Below, piece after piece: positions 54,231 to 62,373 of a stretch of 64,000 nt of DNA. A program made the translations under genes and the position numbers. The number at the start of each line of letters is the position of its first letter. Within the stretch, counting starts at the first letter, position 1. The notes beneath the pieces are model-generated. The model searched no databases, was not told where the DNA came from, and saw nothing but the letters and a program-made list of their open reading frames with translations. The stretch lies in the NCBI GenBank assembly GCA_016218685.1, contig JACRDD010000045.1, forward strand, positions 1-64,000. Reading direction: 5' to 3'. Source of the stretch: Desulfobacterales bacterium (lineage in GTDB: Bacteria > Desulfobacterota > Desulfobacteria > Desulfobacterales > Desulfosarcinaceae).

Positions 54231-55280
54231 TTAGCAAAGATCGAATCCCGGCGGCGGCACCGGCTTGGCGCACAGATTGGCCCCCTTGGCGTAATCCACG
54301 ACCCACACGGCCAGATAGGTATCGACGTAGTCCAGCCAGGAGGTGAAGGTGTCGGGGTCCACGGCGTGGCGGAAGAGACGCGCCGTGACCACCGCGCTGC
54401 CGGATGCGTAGTGGCGGCAGTCGGCGCAGTCGGTGTCGGGCACGCAGCAGGCCGCCTCCCGGTCCCAGTTCAAATCGGTGCGGTACTGGCGGAACGAGCG
54501 CCCCAATCCCAGGTCCGTGGAAGGGTTGCGCCGGGGATAGGCGCAGCCGAACAGGTCGTGCAGCCCCAGGCGATGGGTGTGGGCCACGGCATTGTAGGTG
54601 GAGAAAAGCACATTGTGGGGATAGCGTGCCAGCAGATCGAGCATGGCCCGGCGAGTAGCGGCCAGGGAGTCGGGCGTGTGGCGCAGGTCGCCGCTGTAGC
54701 CCACGGGCGCGGAGAACATGTTGAAGGTCAGCTTGCATCCCTGGCGCGCCAGGGTTTCGGCCACCTCCGCCGCTTCGGCGATGTTGTGGGGCGTGAAGGT
54801 GTAGACAAAGACCGCCCGGGAATCGCCCTGGTAGTTATCGATCTGCCGGGCCAGCATGTGCTTGGCCTTGCGGATGCGCAAGCTGGTCTCGTCGTTGCCC
54901 CAAACGGAGATGTGAATCCTATAGCCCACGCTCTCGGGAATGCGTTGAATCCCATTGGTGGCAATGGCGCCGAGGTTCATCTCCTGGTAGCAAACCTGCA
55001 GCAGATCGGGCACCAGCGAGGGCTCGGCGCCGGCCAGCACCACGTAGGTGATGCCGCGCTCGCGCTCTGCGCGCATCAAGGCGCGCCAGGCCTCGGGATC
55101 GCCGGTTTCCGCGGCGTGCTGCTTATCACCTTCGAAGAAATAACACCCTTCGCAGCGGATGTTGCAGCGGCGGGTCATGTCGTAGGTGGATTCACGCAGG
55201 AAGAAATAGCGCCGCACGCGCTCCCAACGCTCCTTGACCGCCGGGTCGGCGATCAGTTCGGCGAACTTCCACTCTTTCAT
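54231..55280 (-). CDS. Radical SAM protein with C-terminal Cys-rich region (paralogue 2)
   Basis: 349 aa. MTRRCNIRCEGCYFF (Cys39, Cys43, Cys46) is the SAM cluster site; VVLAGAEPSLVPDLLQVCYQ and HISVWGNDETSLRIRKAKHM match the companion protein. The C-terminus has FGCAYPRRN and AACCVPDTDCADCRHYASGS, the same CC-x(5-6)-C-x2-C group as paralogue 1. The ATG at 55280 is used; an in-frame GTG at 55292 overlaps the ACP stop and is possible. Function unknown. Confidence 0.87.
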   Translation of the reverse strand: MKEWKFAELIADPAVKERWERVRRYFFLRESTYDMTRRCNIRCEGCYFFEGDKQHAAETGDPEAWRALMRAERERGITYVVLAGAEPSLVPDLLQVCYQEMNLGAIATNGIQRIPESVGYRIHISVWGNDETSLRIRKAKHMLARQIDNYQGDSRAVFVYTFTPHNIAEAAEVAETLARQGCKLTFNMFSAPVGYSGDLRHTPDSLAATRRAMLDLLARYPHNVLFSTYNAVAHTHRLGLHDLFGCAYPRRNPSTDLGLGRSFRQYRTDLNWDREAACCVPDTDCADCRHYASGSAVVTARLFRHAVDPDTFTSWLDYVDTYLAVWVVDYAKGANLCAKPVPPPGFDLC

Positions 55281-55288
55281 CGTCGCTT

Positions 55289-55561
55289 TCACCCTCTGGC
55301 CGCCAGCTTGCGGTGAATGTACTCCGAGATCAGCCGCAGGGTGGTCAGTTTGGGGTAGTCGTCTTCGTCGATGCGCACGGCGTATTTGTCCCGCAACACC
55401 AGGGCCACGGTGGCCAGGTCCATGCTGTCGATGCCCACCTCATCCACCAGATCGATATCGGGCTCGAAGGTCTCGGGCGTCACATCTTCCAGCTTGAGCT
55501 CTTCGATCATGATCGCCGCGATGTTGAGAATCATCTGGTCCAGTTCGATTGCCACCGTCAT
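55289..55561 (-). CDS. Acyl carrier protein 1
   Basis: 90 aa, acidic. The 4'-phosphopantetheine site is Ser46 in VDEVGIDSMDLATVALVL. It differs from the second ACP of the cluster (59501-59773) by eye at more than half of positions, so the two may serve different enzymes, for example radical SAM modification and chain extension. Confidence 0.9.
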   Translation of the reverse strand: MTVAIELDQMILNIAAIMIEELKLEDVTPETFEPDIDLVDEVGIDSMDLATVALVLRDKYAVRIDEDDYPKLTTLRLISEYIHRKLAARG

Positions 55562-55604
55562 TCTATGTCTCTCCTTATCCGATTGCGCAGAGTTTTTTCC
55601 GCTT

Positions 55605-55952
55605 TTAACCTTCTTTTTTCACGATCATCGTCCCGCTGCAAACCACTTCTTCCTGCTTGGTAATGCGAAAGGTGTAGGCCCCGTCGCGGTTGGGCCGCGG
55701 TTCGGCCCACACGCGCAGATGATCCTCGGGCAGGATCATCTGCTTGAAACGCACCCGGCTGACCTCCAGAACGCGCGCCGGAACGCCCTGGGTCCCCTGG
55801 ATCAGATCGAAGACCATGGCCAACTGGGCAATGCCCGGCAGCACCGGATGGCCGGGGAAATGGCCGTCGAACCAGCGCGATTCGGCCGGTACCCGCACCT
55901 CGGCCCCCAGGAGGCCATCGCTTTGTCGTCTGTTTTGCAGGTCGTACCACAT
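55605..55952 (-). CDS. FabZ-like 3-hydroxyacyl-ACP dehydratase (hotdog)
   Basis: 115 aa. SRWFDGHFPGHPVLPGIAQL carries the FabZ/FabA catalytic His31 in HFPGxPVLPG, followed by LEVSRVRFKQMILPEDHLRV. It is shorter than FabZ (about 150 aa) and lacks an obvious catalytic Glu in the usual helix (QLAMVFDLIQG), so activity is likely but not certain. No strong ribosome site at 55952. Confidence 0.85.
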   Translation of the reverse strand: MWYDLQNRRQSDGLLGAEVRVPAESRWFDGHFPGHPVLPGIAQLAMVFDLIQGTQGVPARVLEVSRVRFKQMILPEDHLRVWAEPRPNRDGAYTFRITKQEEVVCSGTMIVKKEG

Positions 55953-55983
55953 GGGGCTTTTGCTTGTAAATCCTTCCTTGGCC

Positions 55984-57348
55984 TCAACGCACCAGATATT
56001 CCCACAAGGGCCCGCTGCGGCCGCGCCGGTACATGCGCCGCATGATCCGCACCGCCGCTTCGCCCCCCGACCCATGGACCCAATTGTCCCGGCCCCGGGC
56101 GTATTCGTCCAGGCGCTGGGAGATGGTGGACAGGCTGATGCCGGGGGGCTGGTAGAAGACCGGGGCCACGATGCTTTGGGAGGCCGTGATCTGACCTTGC
56201 CGCAAGGCGATGTCATAAAGGCCGGTATGCGGATAAATGCGCATACCGCCAAAGAGAAATAGAACGGTTCTTTCGAGCTTGTCAATATGTGCACAAGAGT
56301 CTGCCAGGGTCTCCTCGGTCTCCCCCGGTCCGCCGAACAGAAAGTAGTGGGCCACGTGCAGCCCGGCCGCCACGACCGACGCATGGGCCGCCAGCACCTG
56401 TTGCCGCCGGAAGGGTTTGCCGTAAGCCTCCAGCACCGCATCGTTCAGGGACTCGGTACCGAACTCCACATGCTTGAGCCCGCAGGCCGCCATGGTCTGG
56501 AAATAGTCGTCCGGCAGGGCAATGGGCGCGAAAAAGGCGCCCCAGGGGATGGCCAGGCCCTGCTGTTGGAAGGCGCGGGCCACGGCCAGGCTGTGCTCGA
56601 TGTCGGCGTTGAAGGCCGAATCGGTAATAAACAGGTAGCGCGCCCCGGCCGCCTGGAGCCGCAGGGCCATGGCCGCCACCTGCTCGGCCGGCACGCGGCG
56701 CATGCTCCGGCCTTCGATGTGCGGATAGCTGCAATAGACGCAGCGGAAGGGGCAGCCGCGCTTGGTCTGGAGGTTGAGCATGCCGCCGTTTTGCAGATAA
56801 AAATCCAGGTGCGCAGCCTGGGGGTCGAAGCGGCGCGCGACTTCCCGGGACCAGGGTTCCGGCGCGGATTCGACCGAAGTACCGCCCTTGCCCCTCCCCA
56901 CCTTCACCCCCGGCAGCCCGCCGGGGTCCTGACCGGCGGCCAAGGCCTGAAGCAGCGGTGCCAGGCGCTCGCCTTCGCCCACGATGCCGTAATCGGCCGC
57001 CAGCAAGGCCATGGTCTCATCCGGAAAAATGGTGAAACCGCTGCCCCCCAGCACGATGGGCGCGTCGCTGCAACGGCGCATGCGCAGGACCAATTGGCGG
57101 TGCCCGTCCATGAACCCCTTGGGGTCGCGGCTGTCGGTGTTGTCCACGTTGCGCAGGGAGAGGCCGATCACTTCCGGCCCGAAGGCCTGAATGGCCTGCT
57201 CCAAGGCGTTCGCCTCGGTCAGGCAGTTCAGGTCCAGGCAGCGCACCGCGTGGCGGTCGGCAATGGCGCCGGCCACGTAATCCAGTCCCAGGGGATAGAC
57301 CGGAAACGGTTCCTGCACCGTATTGGCGGAGACCAGCAGCACTTTCAT
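55984..57348 (-). CDS. B12-binding-type radical SAM protein 1
   Basis: 454 aa. An N-terminal Rossmann-like B12-binding region (KVLLVSANTVQEPFPVYPLG, PIVLGGSGFTIFPDETMALL, YGIVGEGERLAPLLQAL) is followed by a radical SAM core with KRGCPFRCVYCSYPHIEGR (Cys199, Cys203, Cys206) and YLFITDSAFNADIEHSLAVA, EFGTESLNDAVLEAYGK. The cobalamin-ligand motif DxHxxG is absent. Relatives methylate or cyclise unactivated carbons. Overlaps the KS-CLF stop by 4 nt. Confidence 0.9.
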   Translation of the reverse strand: MKVLLVSANTVQEPFPVYPLGLDYVAGAIADRHAVRCLDLNCLTEANALEQAIQAFGPEVIGLSLRNVDNTDSRDPKGFMDGHRQLVLRMRRCSDAPIVLGGSGFTIFPDETMALLAADYGIVGEGERLAPLLQALAAGQDPGGLPGVKVGRGKGGTSVESAPEPWSREVARRFDPQAAHLDFYLQNGGMLNLQTKRGCPFRCVYCSYPHIEGRSMRRVPAEQVAAMALRLQAAGARYLFITDSAFNADIEHSLAVARAFQQQGLAIPWGAFFAPIALPDDYFQTMAACGLKHVEFGTESLNDAVLEAYGKPFRRQQVLAAHASVVAAGLHVAHYFLFGGPGETEETLADSCAHIDKLERTVLFLFGGMRIYPHTGLYDIALRQGQITASQSIVAPVFYQPPGISLSTISQRLDEYARGRDNWVHGSGGEAAVRIMRRMYRRGRSGPLWEYLVR

Positions 57349-59504
57349 GGCAACGCGATCCTCACGGCCGACAGATAGGGGCCCAGGCCCAGGAGCAGCA
57401 CCCCTTTGCCCTCCAGCGGGCATTCGACACCCCCGGCCAGGGCGGCCGGCACAGCTTGGCCTTGAACCATGCGCAGGGCCAGCACGGCGGCCACGGCCGA
57501 GGCGGCGCCGAATTGGCCGACGGCCCGCCGGTAGTCGATCACCGGGCCGTCAAAGCCACTGGCGGCCGCGAAGGCGGCCAGATCCCGGGCCGCTTGCGCC
57601 GCATGGGCCGCGGGGATGCCGGCTAAAACAGCCCCGCAGGTCTCCCGAATTGCCCGCGCCCCGCCCAGGCTCTCTATTAAATGATGCACGGCCTCCGGGC
57701 CGGTATCGTGCCCATAGGCCAGCAGGCTGAGGGTGGGTCCCGGCGCCCCGCCGCGCCGCAGCAGCAAGGCGCCGCCGCCATCGGCCAGGGGGGCGTTGCG
57801 CACGGAAGGGTCCAGCAAGGGCGCCAAGACCGGCTGGGCCTCGTCCACGCCCACCACCAGAATGGATTGGCCCGGATCGTCGGTCAGCAGATCGGCGGCC
57901 AGCAAGGCCTGCTCGAACGAGGCGTCGCCCCCCGAGGTAGTGACGTTGGCCCCCCGGGCCCCCAGGTGCATGGCGATCTGGCCGGCGGGCGCGTTGTGCA
58001 CCGAGCCGATGAAATCGGTGGGCGAGGGAAACTGTTGACCGGTTTCAAAGAGGCGCTGGAGAAAATCGTGGGTCTCGGAGAGCGCGCCCCAGGCCGTGCC
58101 CAGGCTGATGGCGGCCGGCAACCCCTCGGGGGCCACCCCCTGGCAGGCCTGGGCCGCCAGGGCCAGGGCCAGCTTGGGCAGCCGCTTGAGCCGCCGGAGG
58201 GTGCGCGGCGGCAACCCCTGGCACAGGGTCGTTTCGTCCAGGCAGCCGGCACAATCCCCGCCAGCGGCAAAACGCTCCCAGGTGGCCTGGTCGTGACCAA
58301 CGCCGGTGAGCCCGGCCGCGGCCGCGATGGTCAGCGGGGGTCGTGCGGCGGTGGAGCTTTTCGCCCGAGTCCGGTCTTTACCGATCACCAGGGCCGCATT
58401 GTTGCCGCCAAACCCGAAGGAGTTGGAGAGCACGGTGGCGATGGGCGTCCGCAGGGGCACCGTCAGCGGATTCAGCTTCAGTTGCGCATCGACGTTCGTC
58501 AGCCCCGTATTGGCCGGGGCCAGCCCATGGGACACGGCCAGGGCGGCCACCACGGCTTCGAGGGCGCCGGCCGCGGCCAGGCTGTGGCCAGTGGCCCCTT
58601 TGATGGACGAGAGCGGCGGCGGGCGCTCCCCAAAAAGGGCGCTGACGGCCCGGGCCTCGGCCAGGTCGTTGTCCAGGGTGCCGGTGCCGTGCAAATTGAT
58701 GTAGTCGATCTCGCCGGCCGCCAACCCGGCATCGGCCAGGGCGGCCTGCATGGCGGCCAATGCCCCCCGGCCTTCGGGATGGGGTGTGGTGGCGTGATGG
58801 GCGTCGCACGACAACCCTGCGCCCAGCAGTTGCGGCGCACCGGCGGCCTGGGCTTCGCTGGTCAACAGCAGCATCCCCGCCCCCTCGGCCACCGACATGC
58901 CGCGCCGTTCCCGGTCCAGGGGGCGCGCCCCGAGAGGATCGATGAGTTGCAGGGCTTTGAAGCCGAAGTAGGTCAGGCGGCAGAGGCTGTCGGCGCCGCC
59001 GGCCAATACCCGCCGGGCCAAGCCGCGGCGCAGCAGCGCCATGGCCAGGGCGATGGCCACCGCGCCCGACGAGCAGGCCGTGGAAACCGTGATCAGCGGG
59101 CCGCGGCATGCGCAGCGCCGGGCCAACACCTCGGCGATGGTGCCCAAACCATGATAGCGAAAAGCAGCCGGGTCGGTGGCGCCACTTTGCAGAAGGGCTT
59201 CGGTCGTCAGAATGCCGCCGGTGGTGGTGCCCAGCACGATGGCATCCAGGGGCCGGGGATCTTCGGCCATAGTTTGGTCGGCGGCCAGGCCGGCCAGGCG
59301 ATGGGTGCGCGGCAAGGGATCGCCCGCGTCGTCCTCCAGATCCACCTGACCCACGGGCAGGGCCGCTTCGGACGCTACCGGAAACAGGTCCAAAGGCCCC
59401 AGGCCGCACCGGTCGTGCAACAGGGCTTGCAGCATCCCGTCCGTGCCGCGCGCAAGGGCGCTGACCGCGCCCAGGCCCGCGATGTAAATCGGAACTTCGC
59501 TCAA
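57345..59504 (-). CDS. Ketosynthase fused to a chain-length-factor-like domain (KS-CLF)
   Basis: 719 aa. Residues 1-385 are a complete KS: VSTACSSGAVAIALAMALLR (Cys144), YINLHGTGTLDNDLAEARAV, IKGATGHSLAAAGALEAVVA. Residues 400-719 are a second, shorter ketoacyl-synthase-type domain (RRLKRLPKLALALAAQACQ, DFIGSVHNAPAGQIAMHLGA, TTSGGDASFEQALLAADLLT) in which the Cys position is occupied by GGDAS. Catalytic Cys is therefore missing, as in chain-length factors of aryl-polyene systems (Ketoacyl-synt_2). There the KS and CLF are usually separate proteins forming a heterodimer; here they are one polypeptide. Overlaps ACP2 by 4 nt. Confidence 0.9.
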   Translation of the reverse strand: MSEVPIYIAGLGAVSALARGTDGMLQALLHDRCGLGPLDLFPVASEAALPVGQVDLEDDAGDPLPRTHRLAGLAADQTMAEDPRPLDAIVLGTTTGGILTTEALLQSGATDPAAFRYHGLGTIAEVLARRCACRGPLITVSTACSSGAVAIALAMALLRRGLARRVLAGGADSLCRLTYFGFKALQLIDPLGARPLDRERRGMSVAEGAGMLLLTSEAQAAGAPQLLGAGLSCDAHHATTPHPEGRGALAAMQAALADAGLAAGEIDYINLHGTGTLDNDLAEARAVSALFGERPPPLSSIKGATGHSLAAAGALEAVVAALAVSHGLAPANTGLTNVDAQLKLNPLTVPLRTPIATVLSNSFGFGGNNAALVIGKDRTRAKSSTAARPPLTIAAAAGLTGVGHDQATWERFAAGGDCAGCLDETTLCQGLPPRTLRRLKRLPKLALALAAQACQGVAPEGLPAAISLGTAWGALSETHDFLQRLFETGQQFPSPTDFIGSVHNAPAGQIAMHLGARGANVTTSGGDASFEQALLAADLLTDDPGQSILVVGVDEAQPVLAPLLDPSVRNAPLADGGGALLLRRGGAPGPTLSLLAYGHDTGPEAVHHLIESLGGARAIRETCGAVLAGIPAAHAAQAARDLAAFAAASGFDGPVIDYRRAVGQFGAASAVAAVLALRMVQGQAVPAALAGGVECPLEGKGVLLLGLGPYLSAVRIALP

Positions 59505-59773
59505 TTGGCGAGCCCCGGAGATTTTTCCTGGATATAGGCGGCCAGGGTCCGCAGGGAGGCGAAGACTTTGGCCCCCAGCTCTTTGTTGTCGATCACCACC
59601 CCGTAATCCTTTTCGATCATGATGACCATTTCCAATACATCGATGGAATCGATGCCCAATTCGCCGCCCACCAACTGCCCGTCCAATGGGATATCGGCGG
59701 GCGTAACATCCGGCAGGTTGAGGATCTCCACGATCTTGACGCGCAATGCTTCGATGAGTTTGTCCATATCCAT
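59501..59773 (-). CDS. Acyl carrier protein 2
   Basis: 90 aa with the attachment Ser43 in GGELGIDSIDVLEMVIMIEK. First gene of the minus-strand arm, translationally overlapped by the KS-CLF, which is its likely partner. Confidence 0.92.
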   Translation of the reverse strand: MDMDKLIEALRVKIVEILNLPDVTPADIPLDGQLVGGELGIDSIDVLEMVIMIEKDYGVVIDNKELGAKVFASLRTLAAYIQEKSPGLAN

Positions 59774-59811
59774 GAGATGACCGGTCGCGCCTTTCTTTTG
59801 AATCCGCGTTT

Positions 59812-59825
59812 ACAGCTATGGCTGT
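59812..59825. promoter_or_regulatory. Inverted repeat ACAGC-TATG-GCTGT in the divergent promoter region
   Basis: Perfect 5-bp arms between the two divergent arms of the cluster (ACP2 at 59773 and the dehydratase at 59935). ATAGTA lies close by at 59829-59834. A shared operator is plausible. Confidence 0.4.
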
Positions 59826-59934
59826 TTATAGTACCATCCGCCCCGATGCAAGCGAACCGGAAGGTTGGCAATTTCTACCCGGAACAGGCCGGTTTTTCAA
59901 TGATTTTATGCCGGCCCAGGCAAGGAAGCAGCGC

Positions 59935-60354
59935 GTGGATCTGGAAACCCTCGTGCCCCATCGCGACGGCATGCTGCTCGTTTCCGAAATCGTCTCCTTC
60001 GACGATGGCGGGGCGGTCACCCGCGCCGTAGTGAATGCACGCTGGCCCCTGACCGGCCCCGGAGGCGCCGACCCGCTGGTGCTCATCGAGCTGGTGGCCC
60101 AGACCGCGGCGGTCAACAACGGCTGGGAGATCATCCAGCGCCAGGGACCGGAGCGCGACCACCGCGGCTGGATCGTGGGCATCAAGAGCGCCCGGCTGCT
60201 GGTGGACCGCATCGCCCTGGGCACGACCTTGACCATCGCTTCGCGCAACCAGTTCGCCTATGAAAATTTCCGGGAGATCGCGGGCACGGTGAAAATCGAA
60301 AACGAGGTAGTTGCCGAAGTAACTCTTCAGCTCATGCAGGCGGAACCATCATGA
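59935..60354 (+). CDS. ApeP-like 3-hydroxyacyl-ACP dehydratase (hotdog)
   Basis: About 139 aa. VDLETLVPHRDGMLLVSEIV and DDGGAVTRAVVNARWPLTGP are typical of the small hotdog dehydratase of aryl-polyene clusters, with the His of PHR as probable catalytic residue. A GTG start at 59935 is chosen because AAGGA lies eight nt upstream and the length then fits the family; an ATG at 59818 in the same frame would add 39 residues without homology and no ribosome site. Its end overlaps fabG (ATGA). Confidence 0.85.
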   Translation: MDLETLVPHRDGMLLVSEIVSFDDGGAVTRAVVNARWPLTGPGGADPLVLIELVAQTAAVNNGWEIIQRQGPERDHRGWIVGIKSARLLVDRIALGTTLTIASRNQFAYENFREIAGTVKIENEVVAEVTLQLMQAEPS

Positions 60355-61088
60355 ACAATACTTCCCAAATGCCGGCGGCCCTGGTCACCGGCGGCAGCAA
60401 AGGCATCGGCCGGGCCATCTGCGTGGAACTGGCCCGCAGCGGATACGCGGTGATCGTCAATTATCTTTCGGATGAAGCCGGCGCCCGGGAGACCCTGGCC
60501 CTGGTGGAACAGCAGGGCGGCCAGGGCATCTGCCTGGGCTTCGATGTCTCCGATTACGCGGCCACCCAGCAGGCCATGGAGAAGATCTTCGGCGCCTACC
60601 CGGCGCTGGAGGTGCTGGTCAACAATGCCGGGCGCATCGCCGACGAACTGTTCGTCATGATGACCCCGGACAAGTGGCGCTCGGTGGTGGATGTCACCCT
60701 GCAGGGCTTTTACAACGTAACCCGGCCGGTGCTGGAAAAGATGGTCGTGCGGAAAAAGGGCTCGGTGGTCTCCATCGCCTCGGTGGCCGGCATCATGGGC
60801 AATCGCGGCCAGGCCAACTACGCCGCCGCCAAGGCCGGCCTGATCGGCGCCAGCCGCTCGGTGGCCTCGGAAGTGGCCCGCCTGGGCATCCGGGTGAACG
60901 TGGTGGCGCCGGGCCTGATCCAGACCGGCATGATCCACGACGCGCCGGTGCAGAAGATCAAGGGCCTGATCCCCATGGCCCGCCTGGGTGCCCCCGAGGA
61001 AGTGGCCCGGGTGGTGCGTTTTCTCTGCTCCGAGGATGCCAGCTATGTCACGGGCCAGGTGATATCCGTCAACGGAGGCATGTTCTGA
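60351..61088 (+). CDS. fabG: 3-oxoacyl-ACP reductase FabG-like
   Basis: 245-aa short-chain dehydrogenase: LVTGGSKGIGRAICVELARS (NADPH loop), LVNNAGRIADELFVMM, and the Ser144-Tyr157-Lys161 triad in SIASVAGIMGNRGQANYAAA then KAGL. It reduces the 3-ketoacyl group made by the KS proteins. It ends in CTGA, shared with the CTG start of the next gene. Confidence 0.94.
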   Translation: MNNTSQMPAALVTGGSKGIGRAICVELARSGYAVIVNYLSDEAGARETLALVEQQGGQGICLGFDVSDYAATQQAMEKIFGAYPALEVLVNNAGRIADELFVMMTPDKWRSVVDVTLQGFYNVTRPVLEKMVVRKKGSVVSIASVAGIMGNRGQANYAAAKAGLIGASRSVASEVARLGIRVNVVAPGLIQTGMIHDAPVQKIKGLIPMARLGAPEEVARVVRFLCSEDASYVTGQVISVNGGMF

Positions 61089-61699
61089 GACCATTCAAAC
61101 CCATCAAAGGATGGTGGCTCATACCCTTGCTGGCCCTTTTCTGCGTGGGCTGGGGAGATAGCTGGGAGACCCTGCGGACCACCGCCGCCAGCGTGACTTC
61201 GGTCCAGGCCGATTTCGTCCAGGAGAAGCATTTGCCCATCCTGGCCAAGCCGCTGGTCTCCCAAGGTGCCTTTTACTACCAGAAACCCGGCGCGTTGCGC
61301 TGGGAGTACCGTTCGCCGGTGCAGAGTATCATGCTCATGCACGACGGCCACACCCGCCGCTTCGTGGCCGGCCCCTCGGGTTGGACCGAAGAGCGCGGCG
61401 CCGGCCTGGAGGCCATGCAGGTGGTCATGGAAGAGATCAGCCAGTGGCTGGCCGGTAATTTCAGCGATAACCCCATGTTCGAAGCCAAGTTGGAGCCGGG
61501 ACGGCGTATCCTCATGATTCCCAAGGAAGAGGCCATGCGTCAGGTGATCCAGCGCATCGAACTGAATCTGGCCGACCGGCCGGGGGTCATGCAGAGCGTG
61601 GTGATCTACGAGAGCGAGCAGGCCTTCACCCGCATGACCTTCGGCCACACGGTGCTCAACGCCAAGATCGACGAAGCCCTCTTCCGGAGCGCACCTTGA
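61085..61699 (+). CDS. LolA-like outer-membrane lipoprotein carrier protein
   Basis: About 204 aa. A short signal peptide (WWLIPLLALFCVGWG) is followed by the LolA pattern (TSVQADFVQEKHLPILAKPL, GAFYYQKPGALRWEYRSP). Start codon: no ATG/GTG/TTG lies in place, whereas a CTG at 61085 has GGAGG exactly six nt upstream and overlaps the fabG stop. LolA-type carriers accompany aryl-polyene clusters and probably ferry the product through the periplasm. Confidence 0.85.
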   Translation: MRPFKPIKGWWLIPLLALFCVGWGDSWETLRTTAASVTSVQADFVQEKHLPILAKPLVSQGAFYYQKPGALRWEYRSPVQSIMLMHDGHTRRFVAGPSGWTEERGAGLEAMQVVMEEISQWLAGNFSDNPMFEAKLEPGRRILMIPKEEAMRQVIQRIELNLADRPGVMQSVVIYESEQAFTRMTFGHTVLNAKIDEALFRSAP

Positions 61700-62373
61700 A
61701 ACGGTTGTGCGTCATTCTCCTGCTGACCATTTTGTCGCCGGCCTGCGCCCGGCTGCCGGAAATCCGCGACGTTCAACCCGCAGCCGCCCAGCGCACGGCG
61801 GCCGAGTGCGCGGCCATCTTCCCGAAGGGGGTGTGGCAGTTCGCCCACGCCATCCAGTTCTTCCCGCCGGACGGATCGTCCAAGACCCTGGTGGGTATCG
61901 TTCGCCTTTCGTCCGAAGCAAAGCGCTTCGACTGCGTGATGATGACCATCGAAGGGCTGGTGCTCTTCGAAGCCGAATACGATGGCAGGATTAAGATCAA
62001 AAGGGCCATCGCCCCCCTGGACAAACCGGGGGTGGCCGAAGGCATGGTCGAAGATATCCGCCTGATCTTCTTCGCTCCGGAGCCATGGGGCGTGGAGACC
62101 GGATTCACGCCAGAGGGCGAAAGCATCTGCCGCTATCCCCTGCCCGACGGCGGCCGCGAAGAGATTTTACCGGGCGGGGACGGCGCCTGGGAGATTCGCC
62201 GCTACGCTCCGAACCACCGGCTGCTGCGCAGCGTCGCGCCCCTTGCGGGCGACAAGGTTCCCCTCGCCGGCATTCCCGCCCGGGTAGAACTCAAGGCCCC
62301 CGGCCTGGCCGGATACCGCCTGGTCATGCGCCTGGTAGAAGCCATTCCCATCGAACAGGAAAGCAAACCATGA
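61696..62373 (+). CDS. DUF3261-like lipoprotein
   Basis: 225 aa with a lipoprotein-type signal (KRLCVILLLTILSPAC). The body (GVWQFAHAIQFFPPDGSSKT, FDCVMMTIEGLVLFEAEYDG) has the pattern of DUF3261 proteins found next to LolA in aryl-polyene clusters. TTG start at 61696 overlapping the LolA stop (TTGA), with GGAG nine nt upstream. A role in outer-membrane insertion is inferred from context. Confidence 0.75.
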   Translation: MKRLCVILLLTILSPACARLPEIRDVQPAAAQRTAAECAAIFPKGVWQFAHAIQFFPPDGSSKTLVGIVRLSSEAKRFDCVMMTIEGLVLFEAEYDGRIKIKRAIAPLDKPGVAEGMVEDIRLIFFAPEPWGVETGFTPEGESICRYPLPDGGREEILPGGDGAWEIRRYAPNHRLLRSVAPLAGDKVPLAGIPARVELKAPGLAGYRLVMRLVEAIPIEQESKP

